A stretch of 28,932 nucleotides of DNA, taken from contig JAEYAG010000200.1 in NCBI GenBank assembly GCA_023451265.1, forward strand, positions 1-28,932, in the 5' to 3' direction. This document shows positions 6,393 through 14,865 of the stretch, in pieces (the first letter of the stretch is position 1; every line of letters begins with the position of its first letter). A program made the position numbers and the translations under genes. The DNA is from Actinomycetes bacterium (GTDB lineage Bacteria; Actinomycetota; Actinomycetes; Actinomycetales; Microbacteriaceae). Below the pieces are notes generated by a model. The model saw only the letters and a list, made by a program, of their open reading frames with translations, ran no database searches and was not told the origin of the DNA.

Positions 6393-7805
6393 ATGATCCG
6401 GATGACACTCGCCGAGGTCGCCGCCGCCGTTGCGGGGCGCCTCCAGACGACGGATGCCGACACCCCCGACACCACGGTCGACGGCACTGTCGACACCGAC
6501 TCGCGCCTCATCGGGCCCGGTGACATCTTCGTCGCCAAGCCCGGCGAGACCACCGACGGGCACCGCTTCGTCGCCGCGGCGGCGGAGGCGGGCGCGGCGC
6601 TCGCGATCGTGGAGCACCCCGTCGACGCCCCGATCAGCCAGATCGTCGTCGCCGACGCGGTCCAGGCCCTCGCCGACCTCGCCCGCACGGTCGTCGCGCA
6701 GGTCCGCGCCGGTGGCGACCTGCGCGTCGTCGGCATCACCGGATCCAACGGCAAGACGACGACGAAGAACCTCCTCGCCCGCATCCTGCAGGACGAGGGC
6801 GAGACGGTCGCGCCCCGCGCGTCGTTCAACAACGAGGTCGGCGCGCCGCTGACCATGCTCCGCGTCACGGCGAGCACCCGGTTCCTGGTGAGCGAGTTCG
6901 GTGCCGCCGCCGGCGGCCAGATCGCCCGTCTCGCCGGCCTCGTGACCCCCGACGTCGGCATCGTGCTCATGGTGGGCCTTGCCCACGCCGGCGGCTTCGG
7001 CGGCGTGGAGGAGACCCTCAAAGCCAAGACCGAGCTGGTCGAGGCGGTCCGCCCGGGCGGGGTGGCCGTGCTCAACGCCGACGACCCGCGCGTCGTGACG
7101 ATGGCCGCCGTCGCGGCGGCCCGGGGCGTCGCGGTGCGCTGGTTCGGGCGCAGCACCGCGGCTGAGCTGCGTGCCGAGGACGTCGAGGTCACGGCATCCG
7201 GCACCACCTGCGTCGTCGTCGCGGGCGACGAGCGCCTGCCGCTGCGGCTGCGGGTGCTCGGCGAGCACCACGTCATGAACGCCCTCGCCGCGCTCACCGC
7301 CGCCCGGGAACTGGGCGTCTCCCTCCGCGACGGCATCGCGCGCCTGGAGACCGTCGAGATCGCCGAGCGCTGGCGCATGCAGCCGCTCGGGTCCGACCGG
7401 GTCCGCATCATCAACGACGCCTACAACGCCAGCCCCGACTCCATGGCGGCGGCGCTGCGCACCCTCGCGCAGATCGCCGAGCCCGGACAGCGCAAGGTCG
7501 CCGTCCTCGGGGCGATGAGCGAACTGGGCGAGTATGCCGGGGAGGAGCACGCCCGGGTCGGGCTCCTCGCGGTGCGGCTGCGGATCGAGCGCATCGTCGT
7601 CGTCGGCCGCGACGCGCGCCGACTGTACCTCGCCGCCGTCGGCGAGGGCTCGTGGGACGGCGAGGCGGTCTTCTTCGAGACCGCCGACGAGGCGTACGCC
7701 TACCTCATGGACGAGCTCCGCGACGGCGACCGCGTGCTCGTGAAGTCGTCCAACTCGGCGGGCCTGCGGCATCTGGGCGATCGTCTGGGAGAATCGTTCT
7801 CGTGA
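6393..7805 (+). CDS. murF: UDP-MurNAc-tripeptide--D-alanyl-D-alanine ligase MurF
   Basis: A 470-aa Mur ligase that adds D-Ala-D-Ala to the UDP-MurNAc-tripeptide using ATP, the last cytoplasmic precursor step. It has the N-terminal MurF domain with DTDSRLIGPGDIFVAKPGE, the P-loop G117-SNGKTTT, FNNEVGAPLTML, EFGAAAGGQI, and the MurF-specific NDAYNASPDSM with AVLGAMSELG in the C-terminal domain. These features distinguish it from MurE, which carries a different substrate signature. GTGAGGAAG before the ATG serves as ribosome site. The gene stands where murE-murF would normally be, and its stop overlaps the mraY start (GTGA). Confidence 0.96.
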   Translation: MIRMTLAEVAAAVAGRLQTTDADTPDTTVDGTVDTDSRLIGPGDIFVAKPGETTDGHRFVAAAAEAGAALAIVEHPVDAPISQIVVADAVQALADLARTVVAQVRAGGDLRVVGITGSNGKTTTKNLLARILQDEGETVAPRASFNNEVGAPLTMLRVTASTRFLVSEFGAAAGGQIARLAGLVTPDVGIVLMVGLAHAGGFGGVEETLKAKTELVEAVRPGGVAVLNADDPRVVTMAAVAAARGVAVRWFGRSTAAELRAEDVEVTASGTTCVVVAGDERLPLRLRVLGEHHVMNALAALTAARELGVSLRDGIARLETVEIAERWRMQPLGSDRVRIINDAYNASPDSMAAALRTLAQIAEPGQRKVAVLGAMSELGEYAGEEHARVGLLAVRLRIERIVVVGRDARRLYLAAVGEGSWDGEAVFFETADEAYAYLMDELRDGDRVLVKSSNSAGLRHLGDRLGESFS

Positions 7806-8911
7806 GATCCCTGCTGACGGCCGCGACGATCTCCCTCGCCTTCACCCTCTTCCTCACGCCGCTGTTCATCCGGCTGTTCGAGAAGCTCGGCTGGGGACAG
7901 GTCATCCGCACCCCGGAAGACGCCCACAACCCCAGCCACCACGCCAAGCGCGGCACGCCCACGATGGGCGGGGTGATCTTCATCGTCGGCTCGATCGTCG
8001 GCTACGTCGTCGGCACCCTCACCGGCGGCGCCCCGCCCACCGTCTCGGGACTGCTCGTCATCTGGATGATGGTCGGCTTCGGCGTCGTCGGCTTCATCGA
8101 CGACTACATGAAGGTGCGCCAGCAGCGCAGCCTCGGCCTCTCCGGGTGGCGCAAGATCGTCGGGCAGATCCTGGTGGCGGTGCCCTTCGGCATCCTGGCA
8201 CTGAATTTTCCGAACACCTACGGTCAGACCCCCGCCTCGCCGTACGTGTCGTTCTTCCGCGACATCCCGGTGCTGTCGTTCATGGCGCTCGGGGTCATCG
8301 TCGGCTGGATCGTCTACCTCGTGTGGGTGTCGTTCATCTCGGTCGCCTGGTCCAACGCGACCAACCTCACCGATGGCCTGGATGGGCTGGCCACCGGCGC
8401 GGGGATCTTCACGATCTCGGCGCTCAGTCTGGTGACGTTCTGGCAGTTCCAGCAGCGTTGCATGAGCAGCGCGCTCGTGGACAGCTACGTCAATGCCTGC
8501 TACCCCACGCGCGACCCCATGGACCTCACGATCGTCGCGGCATCCTTCGTCGGCGCCCTCGTGGGGTTCCTGTGGTGGAACGCGCCGAAGGCGAAGATCT
8601 TCATGGGGGATGTCGGGTCGATGGCGATCGGCGGCGTCATCGCCGCGATGGGCATCCTCTCGCGCACCGAGCTGCTGACCGTCATCATCGCGGGCGTCTT
8701 CATCATCGGCCCCGGCTCGGTGATCCTGCAGCGGTACTACTTCAAGGCGACCGGCGGCAAGCGCCTGTTCCTCATGAGCCCGTTCCACCACCACCTCGAG
8801 ATGCGTGGCTGGCCGGAGATCACGATCGTCGTGCGGATGTGGATCATCGCCGGCATGCTCGCCGTCACCGGTGTGGGCCTGTTCTACGTCGCGTGGCTGG
8901 CAGCGCTGTGA
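7802..8911 (+). CDS. mraY: Phospho-MurNAc-pentapeptide transferase MraY
   Basis: A 369-aa polytopic membrane enzyme with about ten hydrophobic segments that transfers phospho-MurNAc-pentapeptide to undecaprenyl phosphate to make lipid I. Hallmarks are TPTMGG near residue 53, the Asp pair D100-D101 in FIDDYMKV, N188-LTDGLDG195, G269-D270-VGS, and the cytoplasmic MSPFHHHLEMRGWPE motif. Residues between about 215 and 240 form an actinobacteria-type loop containing two Cys (CMSSALVDSYVNACYP). The GTG start at 7802, overlapping the murF stop by four bases, fits the family's N-terminus; longer upstream readings enter murF in another frame. The stop overlaps the murD start in the same way. Confidence 0.96.
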   Translation: MRSLLTAATISLAFTLFLTPLFIRLFEKLGWGQVIRTPEDAHNPSHHAKRGTPTMGGVIFIVGSIVGYVVGTLTGGAPPTVSGLLVIWMMVGFGVVGFIDDYMKVRQQRSLGLSGWRKIVGQILVAVPFGILALNFPNTYGQTPASPYVSFFRDIPVLSFMALGVIVGWIVYLVWVSFISVAWSNATNLTDGLDGLATGAGIFTISALSLVTFWQFQQRCMSSALVDSYVNACYPTRDPMDLTIVAASFVGALVGFLWWNAPKAKIFMGDVGSMAIGGVIAAMGILSRTELLTVIIAGVFIIGPGSVILQRYYFKATGGKRLFLMSPFHHHLEMRGWPEITIVVRMWIIAGMLAVTGVGLFYVAWLAAL

Positions 8912-10488
8912 CGGGGCGCCTCGACGAGCTGACGAGCTGGCACGCCGACTGGAAGGGCCTGCGCGTCGCGGTGCTCGGCCTGTCGATGACGGGCTTCTCC
9001 GTCGCCGACACGCTCGCCGAGCTCGGCGCCGAGGTGCTCGTCGTGACGCAGGATGCCGACGCGGAGTACGCCCGGCTGCTGCCGGTGATCGGCGCGACCC
9101 TGTGGACGGGGGCGCTCGACACCGTGCCCGCCGAGCTCGAGGCGTTCGCGCCCGAGGTCGTCGTCGCTTCGCCCGGCTTCGCCCCGCATCATCCCGTCAT
9201 CGAGTGGGCGCGCGCCTCGGGCATCGCGCTGTGGGGCGACATCGAGCTGGCGTGGCGCGTGCGCGACAAGGTCGTGCGCGCCGACGGCACGCCTGCGGAC
9301 TGGGTCCTCATCACGGGGACGAACGGCAAGACCACGACCACGCAGCTGACGGCCGCGATGCTCGCCGCGGGGGGTCTGCGGGCCGCACCCGTGGGGAACA
9401 TCGGCGTACCGGTCCTCGACGCCGTGCGCGACCCCGCCGGCTTCGACGTGCTCGTCGTGGAGCTGTCCAGCCACCAGCTCTGGTACCTGTCGCTGCAGGA
9501 CGGTCCCGATCCGCTTTCGCCCCACGCGAGCGTGTGCCTGAACCTCGCCGACGACCACCTGCAGTGGCACGGCTCGTTCGCCGCCTATCGCGATGCGAAG
9601 GCGGTCGTCTACGAGAACACGCGTGTCGCGTGCGTCTACAACAAGGCGGATGCCGCGACCCGCGTCATGGTGGAGGAGGCCGACGTCGTGGACGGATGCC
9701 GCGCCATCGGCTTCGACCTCGGGGTGCCGGGGCCGAGCGACCTGGGCGTCGTCGACGGCATCCTCGTCGACCGCGCCTTCCTCGACGATCGCCGCACCAG
9801 CGCGCTGGAGCTGACGACCGTCGCCGACCTCGCGGCGCGCGGCCTGGCCGCCCCGCACGTCGTGGCGAACATCCTCGCCGCCGCGGCCCTCGCCCGCTCG
9901 CTCGAGGTCGCCCCGGCGGCGATCGCCGCGGCGCTGGACGCCTTCCGCCTGGACGCGCACCGTATCGAGGTCGTCGCGGTGACGGCGGGCATCACGTGGG
10001 TGGACGACTCCAAGGCCACCAACCCGCACGCCGCCGCGTCGTCGCTGGCCGCGTTCCCCGGAGCGGTCTGGGTCGTCGGCGGTCAGCTCAAAGGCGTCGA
10101 CATCGCCGAGCTCGTCGCCGCGCGCGGCGGGGGAGTGAAAGCCGCGATCGTCATCGGCGTGGACCGCGACCCGATCACGCAGGCGTTCGCACGACACGCC
10201 CCCGGCATCCCGCTGTTCGAGGTCGACCACGCTCAGACTGAAGACGTCATGGCGCAGGTCGTCGAACTGGCGGCGCAGATCGCCCGTGACGGAGACGTGG
10301 TCCTCCTCGCTCCGGCCGCGGCATCCTTCGATCAGTTCGACTCCTACGCCGACCGCGGTCACCGGTTCGCCCGGGCCGTGAAGGACCGGGCCGACCGGGA
10401 CGAGAACCAGCAGGACCGCAGCCACGGAGGGGGAGCCGGTGACGACGACGATCCCGCCGCGGACCCGTCCGGCGACGCCGGCGACTGA
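8908..10488 (+). CDS. murD: UDP-MurNAc-L-alanine--D-glutamate ligase MurD
   Basis: A 526-aa Mur ligase that adds D-Glu to UDP-MurNAc-L-Ala. An N-terminal Rossmann-like domain (LRVAVLGLSMTGFSVADTLAELGAEV) precedes the P-loop G137-TNGKTTTT, then ELSSHQL, CLNLADDHLQWHGS, AHRIEVVAVTAGITWVDDSKATNPHA and VWVVGGQLKG, followed by the C-terminal FDQFDSYADRGHRFARAV. About 35 residues extend past the normal MurD end and are Asp/Arg-rich. The last 17 codons overlap the ftsW start region, so this tail is probably a by-product of the overlap. The GTG start at 8908 overlaps the mraY stop by four bases. Confidence 0.95.
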   Translation: MTGRLDELTSWHADWKGLRVAVLGLSMTGFSVADTLAELGAEVLVVTQDADAEYARLLPVIGATLWTGALDTVPAELEAFAPEVVVASPGFAPHHPVIEWARASGIALWGDIELAWRVRDKVVRADGTPADWVLITGTNGKTTTTQLTAAMLAAGGLRAAPVGNIGVPVLDAVRDPAGFDVLVVELSSHQLWYLSLQDGPDPLSPHASVCLNLADDHLQWHGSFAAYRDAKAVVYENTRVACVYNKADAATRVMVEEADVVDGCRAIGFDLGVPGPSDLGVVDGILVDRAFLDDRRTSALELTTVADLAARGLAAPHVVANILAAAALARSLEVAPAAIAAALDAFRLDAHRIEVVAVTAGITWVDDSKATNPHAAASSLAAFPGAVWVVGGQLKGVDIAELVAARGGGVKAAIVIGVDRDPITQAFARHAPGIPLFEVDHAQTEDVMAQVVELAAQIARDGDVVLLAPAAASFDQFDSYADRGHRFARAVKDRADRDENQQDRSHGGGAGDDDDPAADPSGDAGD

Positions 10489-11740
10489 ACGGGCGGCATC
10501 CGCCCCCGGGGCCTCTGGGACATCCGGGGCGTCCGGGGAACGCGGCTTCGCCGCGCGCGTCTCGCTGGGTCGCGTCTTCGCGCCGGTGCCGAGCGAGTTC
10601 CTGCTCATCGCCTCGACGGCGCTGCTGCTGACCGGGTTCGGCCTGACGATGGTGCTATCGGCGACGATGGCGACGGCGCTGGCCGACGGGCAGAGCCCGT
10701 TCGAAGTCGTGCTCAAGCAGGCCGTGTTCGCGGTCATCGGCATCCCGCTGATGTTCGTGGCGAGTCGGCTGCCGGTGTCGTTCTGGAAGAAGATCGCCTG
10801 GCCGGCGCTCATCCTCACGATCGTGTTCCAGCTGCTCGTCTTCGTCCCGGGTATCGGCATCGAGAACGACGGCAACCGCAACTGGGTGCGCATCGCCGGC
10901 CTCCAGATGCAGCCCTCGGAGTTCCTCAAGGTCACGCTCGCGCTGTGGCTCGGTTACGTCCTGTACCGCAAGCAGACGCTGCTCGGCCTGTGGCGGCACG
11001 TGTTCATCCCGGTGGTGCCGGTCGGCGCGCTCGTCATCGGGACGGTCATGGCCGGTCACGACCTCGGCACCGCGATGATCCTCATGGCGATCCTGCTCGG
11101 CTGCCTGTTCTTCTCCGGCGTGCGCCTGCGGCTGTTCCTCATCCCGCTCATCCTCGTCGTCGGCGCCGCCGCGGTGTTCGCGGTGACGAGCCCCAACCGC
11201 ATGGGGCGCATCATGAGCTTCTTGAACGTCGACTCCACCGCCTGCTACTTCGACGACTGCTACCAGTCGCTGCACGGGGTGTGGGGGCTCGCGAACGGCG
11301 GGATCTTCGGCCTGGGGCTCGGCAACTCGCGGGAGAAGTACGGCTGGCTGCCGGCCCAGTCGAACGATTACATCTTCGCGATCCTCGGCGAGGAGCTCGG
11401 CCTCATCGGCTGCCTCGTGGTGCTCGCGCTGTTCACGCTGTTCGCGGTGGGAGCCTTCCACATCGTCCGCAAGACGCACGACCCGTTCATCCGCATCGTC
11501 GCGGGCGGCATCACGGTGTGGATCGTCGGCCAGGCGCTGCTGAACATCGCCGTCGTGCTGCGGCTGGCGCCGGTGCTCGGTGTGCCGCTGCCGTTCATGT
11601 CGCAGGGCGGCACGTCGCTGCTGTCGGTCCTGATCGCCTGCGGCGTGCTGCTCTCCTTCGCGCGGACGCTGCCGCAGCCGGCCCTCGCGCCGCCGCCCGC
11701 GTCGCCCTCCCGCGTGCGGTCCGCCCGCACGAGCCGCTGA
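10439..11740 (+). CDS. ftsW: Septal peptidoglycan glycosyltransferase FtsW
   Basis: A 433-aa SEDS-family polymerase that builds septal glycan strands from lipid II together with FtsI. About ten hydrophobic segments are visible after a 55-residue polar N-terminus. Conserved features are NRNWVRIAGLQMQPSEFLKV, GHDLGTAMI, the SNDYIFAILGEELGL motif with the likely catalytic-site Asp310, and PLPFMSQGGTSLL near the C-terminus. The C-terminal tail is Pro/Arg-rich. The GTG start at 10439 lies 50 bases inside murD, preceded by a strong GGAGGGGGAG site (10426-10435). It is the last gene of the first dcw transcription block; a 161-base spacer with an inverted repeat and a new promoter precedes murG. Confidence 0.95.
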   Translation: MTTTIPPRTRPATPATERAASAPGASGTSGASGERGFAARVSLGRVFAPVPSEFLLIASTALLLTGFGLTMVLSATMATALADGQSPFEVVLKQAVFAVIGIPLMFVASRLPVSFWKKIAWPALILTIVFQLLVFVPGIGIENDGNRNWVRIAGLQMQPSEFLKVTLALWLGYVLYRKQTLLGLWRHVFIPVVPVGALVIGTVMAGHDLGTAMILMAILLGCLFFSGVRLRLFLIPLILVVGAAAVFAVTSPNRMGRIMSFLNVDSTACYFDDCYQSLHGVWGLANGGIFGLGLGNSREKYGWLPAQSNDYIFAILGEELGLIGCLVVLALFTLFAVGAFHIVRKTHDPFIRIVAGGITVWIVGQALLNIAVVLRLAPVLGVPLPFMSQGGTSLLSVLIACGVLLSFARTLPQPALAPPPASPSRVRSARTSR

Positions 11741-11790
11741 CCGCGGCATCCGCCCGTCATGCGCCGCTGACCGACGCGACGCATAGTCCC

Positions 11791-11854
11791 TCGGAGATCT
11801 GCAGTTCTGCGGATGCCGGGGCCCCGATCGCTCCGAGATTGTGCAGATCTCCGA
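11791..11854. repeat. Perfect 13-bp inverted repeat between ftsW and murG
   Basis: TCGGAGATCTGCA (11791-11803) is perfectly complementary to TGCAGATCTCCGA (11842-11854) across a 38-base loop that contains the palindrome GGGGCCCC. It lies 50 bases after the ftsW stop and about 36 bases before the murG -10 box. No T-tract follows, so it is not a classic terminator. It could act as an RNA 3'-end structure, an attenuator or a protein-binding or REP-like repeat. On the minus strand it contains GAACTGCAG, recalling the GAACTGCAAGG arm of the repeat after the fadD-like gene. Confidence 0.7.
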
Positions 11855-11889
11855 TGGTGTGCGGCCGACAGCGTCACCGCGGCCGCCGG

Positions 11890-11901
11890 TAGGCTCGTCG
11901 G
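11890..11901 (+). promoter_or_regulatory. -10 box of murG (leaderless geometry)
   Basis: TAGGCT (11890-11895) is followed by six bases and then the GTG start at 11902. Transcription would begin at the start codon, and no Shine-Dalgarno sequence precedes it. This suggests murG is transcribed separately from ftsW, at least in part. Confidence 0.55.
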
Positions 11902-12975
11902 GTGACGACGTATCTCCTTGCCGGCGGCGGCACCGCCGGTCACGTCAATCCGCTGCTCGCCGTCGCCGACGGCCTGCGGGAGCGCGAGCCGTCGGCATCC
12001 GTCCTCGTGCTCGGCACTCGCGAAGGGCTCGAGGCGAGGCTCGTGCCCGAACGCGGATACGAGCTGCTGTTCGTCGACAAGGTGCCGTTCCCGCGCCGTC
12101 CCAACCTCGCGGCCCTGCGCTTTCCGGCCGCCTGGACGCGAGCCGTGGCGCAGGTGCGCCGGCACATCCGCGAGCGCGGAGTCGACGTCGTCGTCGGCTT
12201 CGGCGGTTACGCCTCCGCGCCGGCATACGTCGCCGCGCGCCGCGAGGGCGTGCCGTACGTCGTGCACGAGGCCAACGCGCGCCCCGGACTCGCGAACCGC
12301 CTCGGTGCCGGCCGCGCCGCCGGCGTCGGCGTCGCGTTCGAGGGCACGCCGCTGCGGAACTCCCGGGTCGTGGGCATGCCGCTGCGCCGCGAACTCGTCG
12401 AGCTCGATCGCGCCGCTGTGCGCGCCGAGGCGGCCGCGTTCTTCGGTCTCGACCCCGCGCGGCCACTGCTGCTCGTCTTCGGCGGGTCGCTCGGCGCGCG
12501 CCGGCTGAATGAGGCCTTCGCGGAGGCATGGCCGTCGGTGACCGCCGCCAGGTGGCAGCTGCTGCACGCCGCGGGGGAGCGCGACGAGCTCGTCGACCCG
12601 GGCGCGCCGGACTACCGTGTCGTGCCGTACCTAGACCGGATGGACCTGGCGCTCGCGCTGGCCGACCTCGTGGTCTCGCGCGCCGGGGCCGCGACCGTGA
12701 GCGAGCTGTCGGCGCTCGGCATCCCCGCCGTGTACGTCCCTTACGCCGTCGGCAACGGCGAGCAGGCGCTGAACGCGGCATCCGCCGTCGCCTCCGGTGC
12801 CGCGTTGATGATCCCCGACGCCGAGTTCACGGCCGCCCGTGTCCGCGAACAGATCGTGCCGCTGCTGACCGACGCCGAAGCTCTCGCCGAGATGCGGCAG
12901 GCGGCCGAGGGGTCGGGCTCGCGCGCCGGCACGGCGAACGTCATCGCGATGATCGACGAGGCCCTCGGGCGCTGA
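11902..12975 (+). CDS. murG: Lipid II synthase MurG (GlcNAc transferase)
   Basis: A 357-aa GT28-family enzyme that transfers GlcNAc from UDP-GlcNAc to lipid I at the inner membrane face. The N-terminal G-loop G8-GGTAGHVNP is followed by VVGFGGYASAPAY, HEANARPGLANR, the second G-loop VFGGSLGARRLNEA and the UDP-GlcNAc-binding stretch VVSRAGAATVSELSALGIPAVYVPY with NGEQALNA. Length and motif order are normal. A promoter six bases before GTG supports this start. Downstream it converges, across 42 bases, on a leftward membrane protein gene, so it cannot be co-transcribed with murC, unlike in mycobacteria. Confidence 0.96.
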   Translation: MTTYLLAGGGTAGHVNPLLAVADGLREREPSASVLVLGTREGLEARLVPERGYELLFVDKVPFPRRPNLAALRFPAAWTRAVAQVRRHIRERGVDVVVGFGGYASAPAYVAARREGVPYVVHEANARPGLANRLGAGRAAGVGVAFEGTPLRNSRVVGMPLRRELVELDRAAVRAEAAAFFGLDPARPLLLVFGGSLGARRLNEAFAEAWPSVTAARWQLLHAAGERDELVDPGAPDYRVVPYLDRMDLALALADLVVSRAGAATVSELSALGIPAVYVPYAVGNGEQALNAASAVASGAALMIPDAEFTAARVREQIVPLLTDAEALAEMRQAAEGSGSRAGTANVIAMIDEALGR

Positions 12976-13017
12976 CCGCGCGCCGTCCCGGCCGCGCCGA
13001 CGGGGTGGCGCCGAGCG

Positions 13018-14409
13018 TCAGCCCGCCGAGAGGGCGCGGCGGCGCCGGCGCACCGACGCAGAGACCGCGACGACGAGCGCGGCGACCGGGGTGAGAAAGG
13101 GAAGCAGCTGCAGTCCCAGGGCGAGCACGAGGACGGGCAGGGCGGCGCCGATCGCCAGGATCCCGCCCGAGTCCGCCGCTCGCCGGGACGTGAGGAGCAG
13201 CCACGCGACGGCTCCGGCGATCGGCAGCGCGCACAGCAGAAGCTGCCACACGATCGCGTTGCCATCGCCGTCGGATGCCGCATTCACGATCGCCAGCGCG
13301 GCCGCCGCGACGGCGAGGAGCACGGCGGGGCCCCAGCGGTCTCGCGTGCGGTGGCCCGTCCGCGCCACGCCCACGCACAGGGTGAGCGGAATCGCCGCGA
13401 GCGCTCCGGCTGCGATGCCCGCCCGCATCGCCTCGCTCGCGTCCAGCGGTGACCATTGCGACCCGGCGAACGCGAAGGCGACGGCCGGGATCCCGAGCAC
13501 GAACGACGTCGTCGCCAGGCCCGCGATCCACCGCGAGCGGACCTCGGCGGCCCGGTCGTGCGGTGCGGGCGTGTCGGCGGGTGTGGCTGAAGTCGGCGTC
13601 CATCCGCGTGCGGCGGGTACGGATCTCGCGGGGGACCGGGTGCCGCCGCGCGGAGGGCGCGTCCCGAGATCGGCGAGCACGAGCGCGCCGATCGCCGTCA
13701 GCCCGGCCGTCGCCGGGCTCGGCAACGTGACCATGAGCGTCGGTGCCAGCACCAGCCCCGCCGCCCCTCCGATCGCGTACGCCCAGCCGCGCAGTCGTCC
13801 CGCGAGTATCGTCCCGATGAGGATCGCGGTCGCCGCCGCGCCCAGCAGCGCGGACCCCGCCGCCAGAAACAGCCACGCGGACGCGAACGGCGAGCGGGGG
13901 AGGCCGGCATCCGCCTCGTCGAACCCGATGCTCCACGATGCTCCGGCGGCCGCGAGCAGCACTGTCGCGAAGGCGGCGATCACGAGCGAGGCCAGCGCGG
14001 GCCCCGCGCGGAGCCCACGCACGCGCAGCGTCGCGATGAGCGACACGGCGACGAACAACGGCACGCTGAAGATCGCGACGGCTGCGACGACGCTCATCAC
14101 CGTCGGCCCGCCCTCCAGCGGCAGCACTCCCGCGGTGTTCTGCAGGATCGCCGGGACAACGAGGTAGAGGATGAATCCGGCGGCGGCGAGGACGACCGCC
14201 GCGACGGCGGCGACAAGCGCGAGCCGACGGTCCAGGTGATGCGCGAGGCCCTCGATGCGGGCCGATCGGCGCTCGGCCCGGGATGGGGCTGCTCGTCCCG
14301 TCGCCTCGGCGACGTCGCGCAGCATTCCGGCGACGACGTCGCCGTGGGCCCGGCGCCAGGATGCCGGGTACCACCGCAGCAGGCGGCGGAACGGGTCGTC
14401 GTCCGTCAT
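13018..14409 (-). CDS. Polytopic membrane protein paired with PadR regulator
   Basis: A 463-aa protein of unknown function. Residues 1-60 are cytoplasmic and charged, with DPFRRLLRWYPASWRRAHGD and ML-DVAEATGR, an N-terminal pattern frequent in actinobacterial membrane proteins encoded with PadR regulators. About twelve hydrophobic segments follow: six between about 64 and 255, a polar linker rich in Arg, Pro and Thr (about 256-305), then six more. No catalytic motif or ATPase site was recognised. Its ATG overlaps the PadR stop by four bases (ATGA), so the two are translated together. It is inserted leftward between murG and murC. Sensing, transport or resistance roles are possible; none can be shown. 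Confidence 0.8.
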   Translation of the reverse strand: MTDDDPFRRLLRWYPASWRRAHGDVVAGMLRDVAEATGRAAPSRAERRSARIEGLAHHLDRRLALVAAVAAVVLAAAGFILYLVVPAILQNTAGVLPLEGGPTVMSVVAAVAIFSVPLFVAVSLIATLRVRGLRAGPALASLVIAAFATVLLAAAGASWSIGFDEADAGLPRSPFASAWLFLAAGSALLGAAATAILIGTILAGRLRGWAYAIGGAAGLVLAPTLMVTLPSPATAGLTAIGALVLADLGTRPPRGGTRSPARSVPAARGWTPTSATPADTPAPHDRAAEVRSRWIAGLATTSFVLGIPAVAFAFAGSQWSPLDASEAMRAGIAAGALAAIPLTLCVGVARTGHRTRDRWGPAVLLAVAAAALAIVNAASDGDGNAIVWQLLLCALPIAGAVAWLLLTSRRAADSGGILAIGAALPVLVLALGLQLLPFLTPVAALVVAVSASVRRRRRALSAG

Positions 14410-14765
14410 GCCCACACCCGGGCCGTAGCGCCGCGGGGCGGGATCGCGCGGGTCGGCGCACCGCGGGTCAGCGCGGCGCGTGCGGCCCGGGCGCGTTCCT
14501 CGAACTCCGCAGCCCGTGCGTCGAGGCCGTCGCGGCCGGCATCCGTCACGACGAAGTAGCGGCGCGCCCGCCCGTCGACGATCTCGTCGCCGTCGGCGCG
14601 GATGAGTCCCTGCTGCTCCAGCCGCTCCAGGCTGGCGTACAGCGTCGTCGCTTTGGGGGCGACGCCCGCCGCCTGCGCGACGTCTCGCAGGATCGCGTAC
14701 CCGTGCTTCCGACCGTCCGCCAGCGAGGTGAGGATCCAGAACGAGGTGTCGCCGAGAGTGCTCAT
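14406..14765 (-). CDS. PadR family transcriptional regulator
   Basis: A 119-aa PadR-type winged-helix regulator. The N-terminus, MSTLGDTSFWILTSLADG, leads into KHGYAILRDVAQAAG and the recognition region VAPKATTLYASLERLEQQGLI, then the wing D-EIVDGRARRYFVVTDAGRDGL; a C-terminal dimerisation helix is rich in Ala, Arg and Glu. The frame is open to 14813, but ATG at 14765 gives the family's normal start, and the upstream extension would cross the operator-like dyad. The downstream membrane protein starts inside its stop codon, the common arrangement in which PadR represses its own two-gene operon. The inducing signal is unknown. Confidence 0.9.
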   Translation of the reverse strand: MSTLGDTSFWILTSLADGRKHGYAILRDVAQAAGVAPKATTLYASLERLEQQGLIRADGDEIVDGRARRYFVVTDAGRDGLDARAAEFEERARAARAALTRGAPTRAIPPRGATARVWA

Positions 14766-14773
14766 GCAGCACA

Positions 14774-14800
14774 CCATATACCCGTCGTGGGAATATAGCC
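14774..14800 (-). promoter_or_regulatory. Likely PadR operator and promoter (AT-rich dyad)
   Basis: ATATACCC (14776-14783) and GGGAATAT (14789-14796) form an inverted repeat with one mismatch around a 5-base centre, 8-30 bases upstream of the PadR ATG. It is strikingly AT-rich in this sequence. TATATT on the minus strand (14797-14792) could be the -10 box, so the dyad would cover the promoter, as expected for an autorepressing PadR protein. Confidence 0.5.
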
Positions 14801-14859
14801 ACGATCCGCCCACCCCGCCGGCCCAGCGCGCCGCAGCCTCCGCCCTGCGCGTGCCGACC

Positions 14860-14865
14860 TAGACT
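14860..14865 (+). promoter_or_regulatory. -10 box of murC
   Basis: TAGACT fits the TANNNT pattern and ends nine bases before the murC ATG at 14875, predicting a leader of only about three bases. No Shine-Dalgarno site is present. It restarts transcription of the cluster after the leftward PadR pair. Confidence 0.5.

Noticed and set aside
12994..13011. GCGCC/GGCGC pair between murG and the leftward membrane protein gene as a bidirectional terminator
   Set aside because: Only five base pairs, no T-tract on either strand, and such pairs arise often by chance at this GC content.
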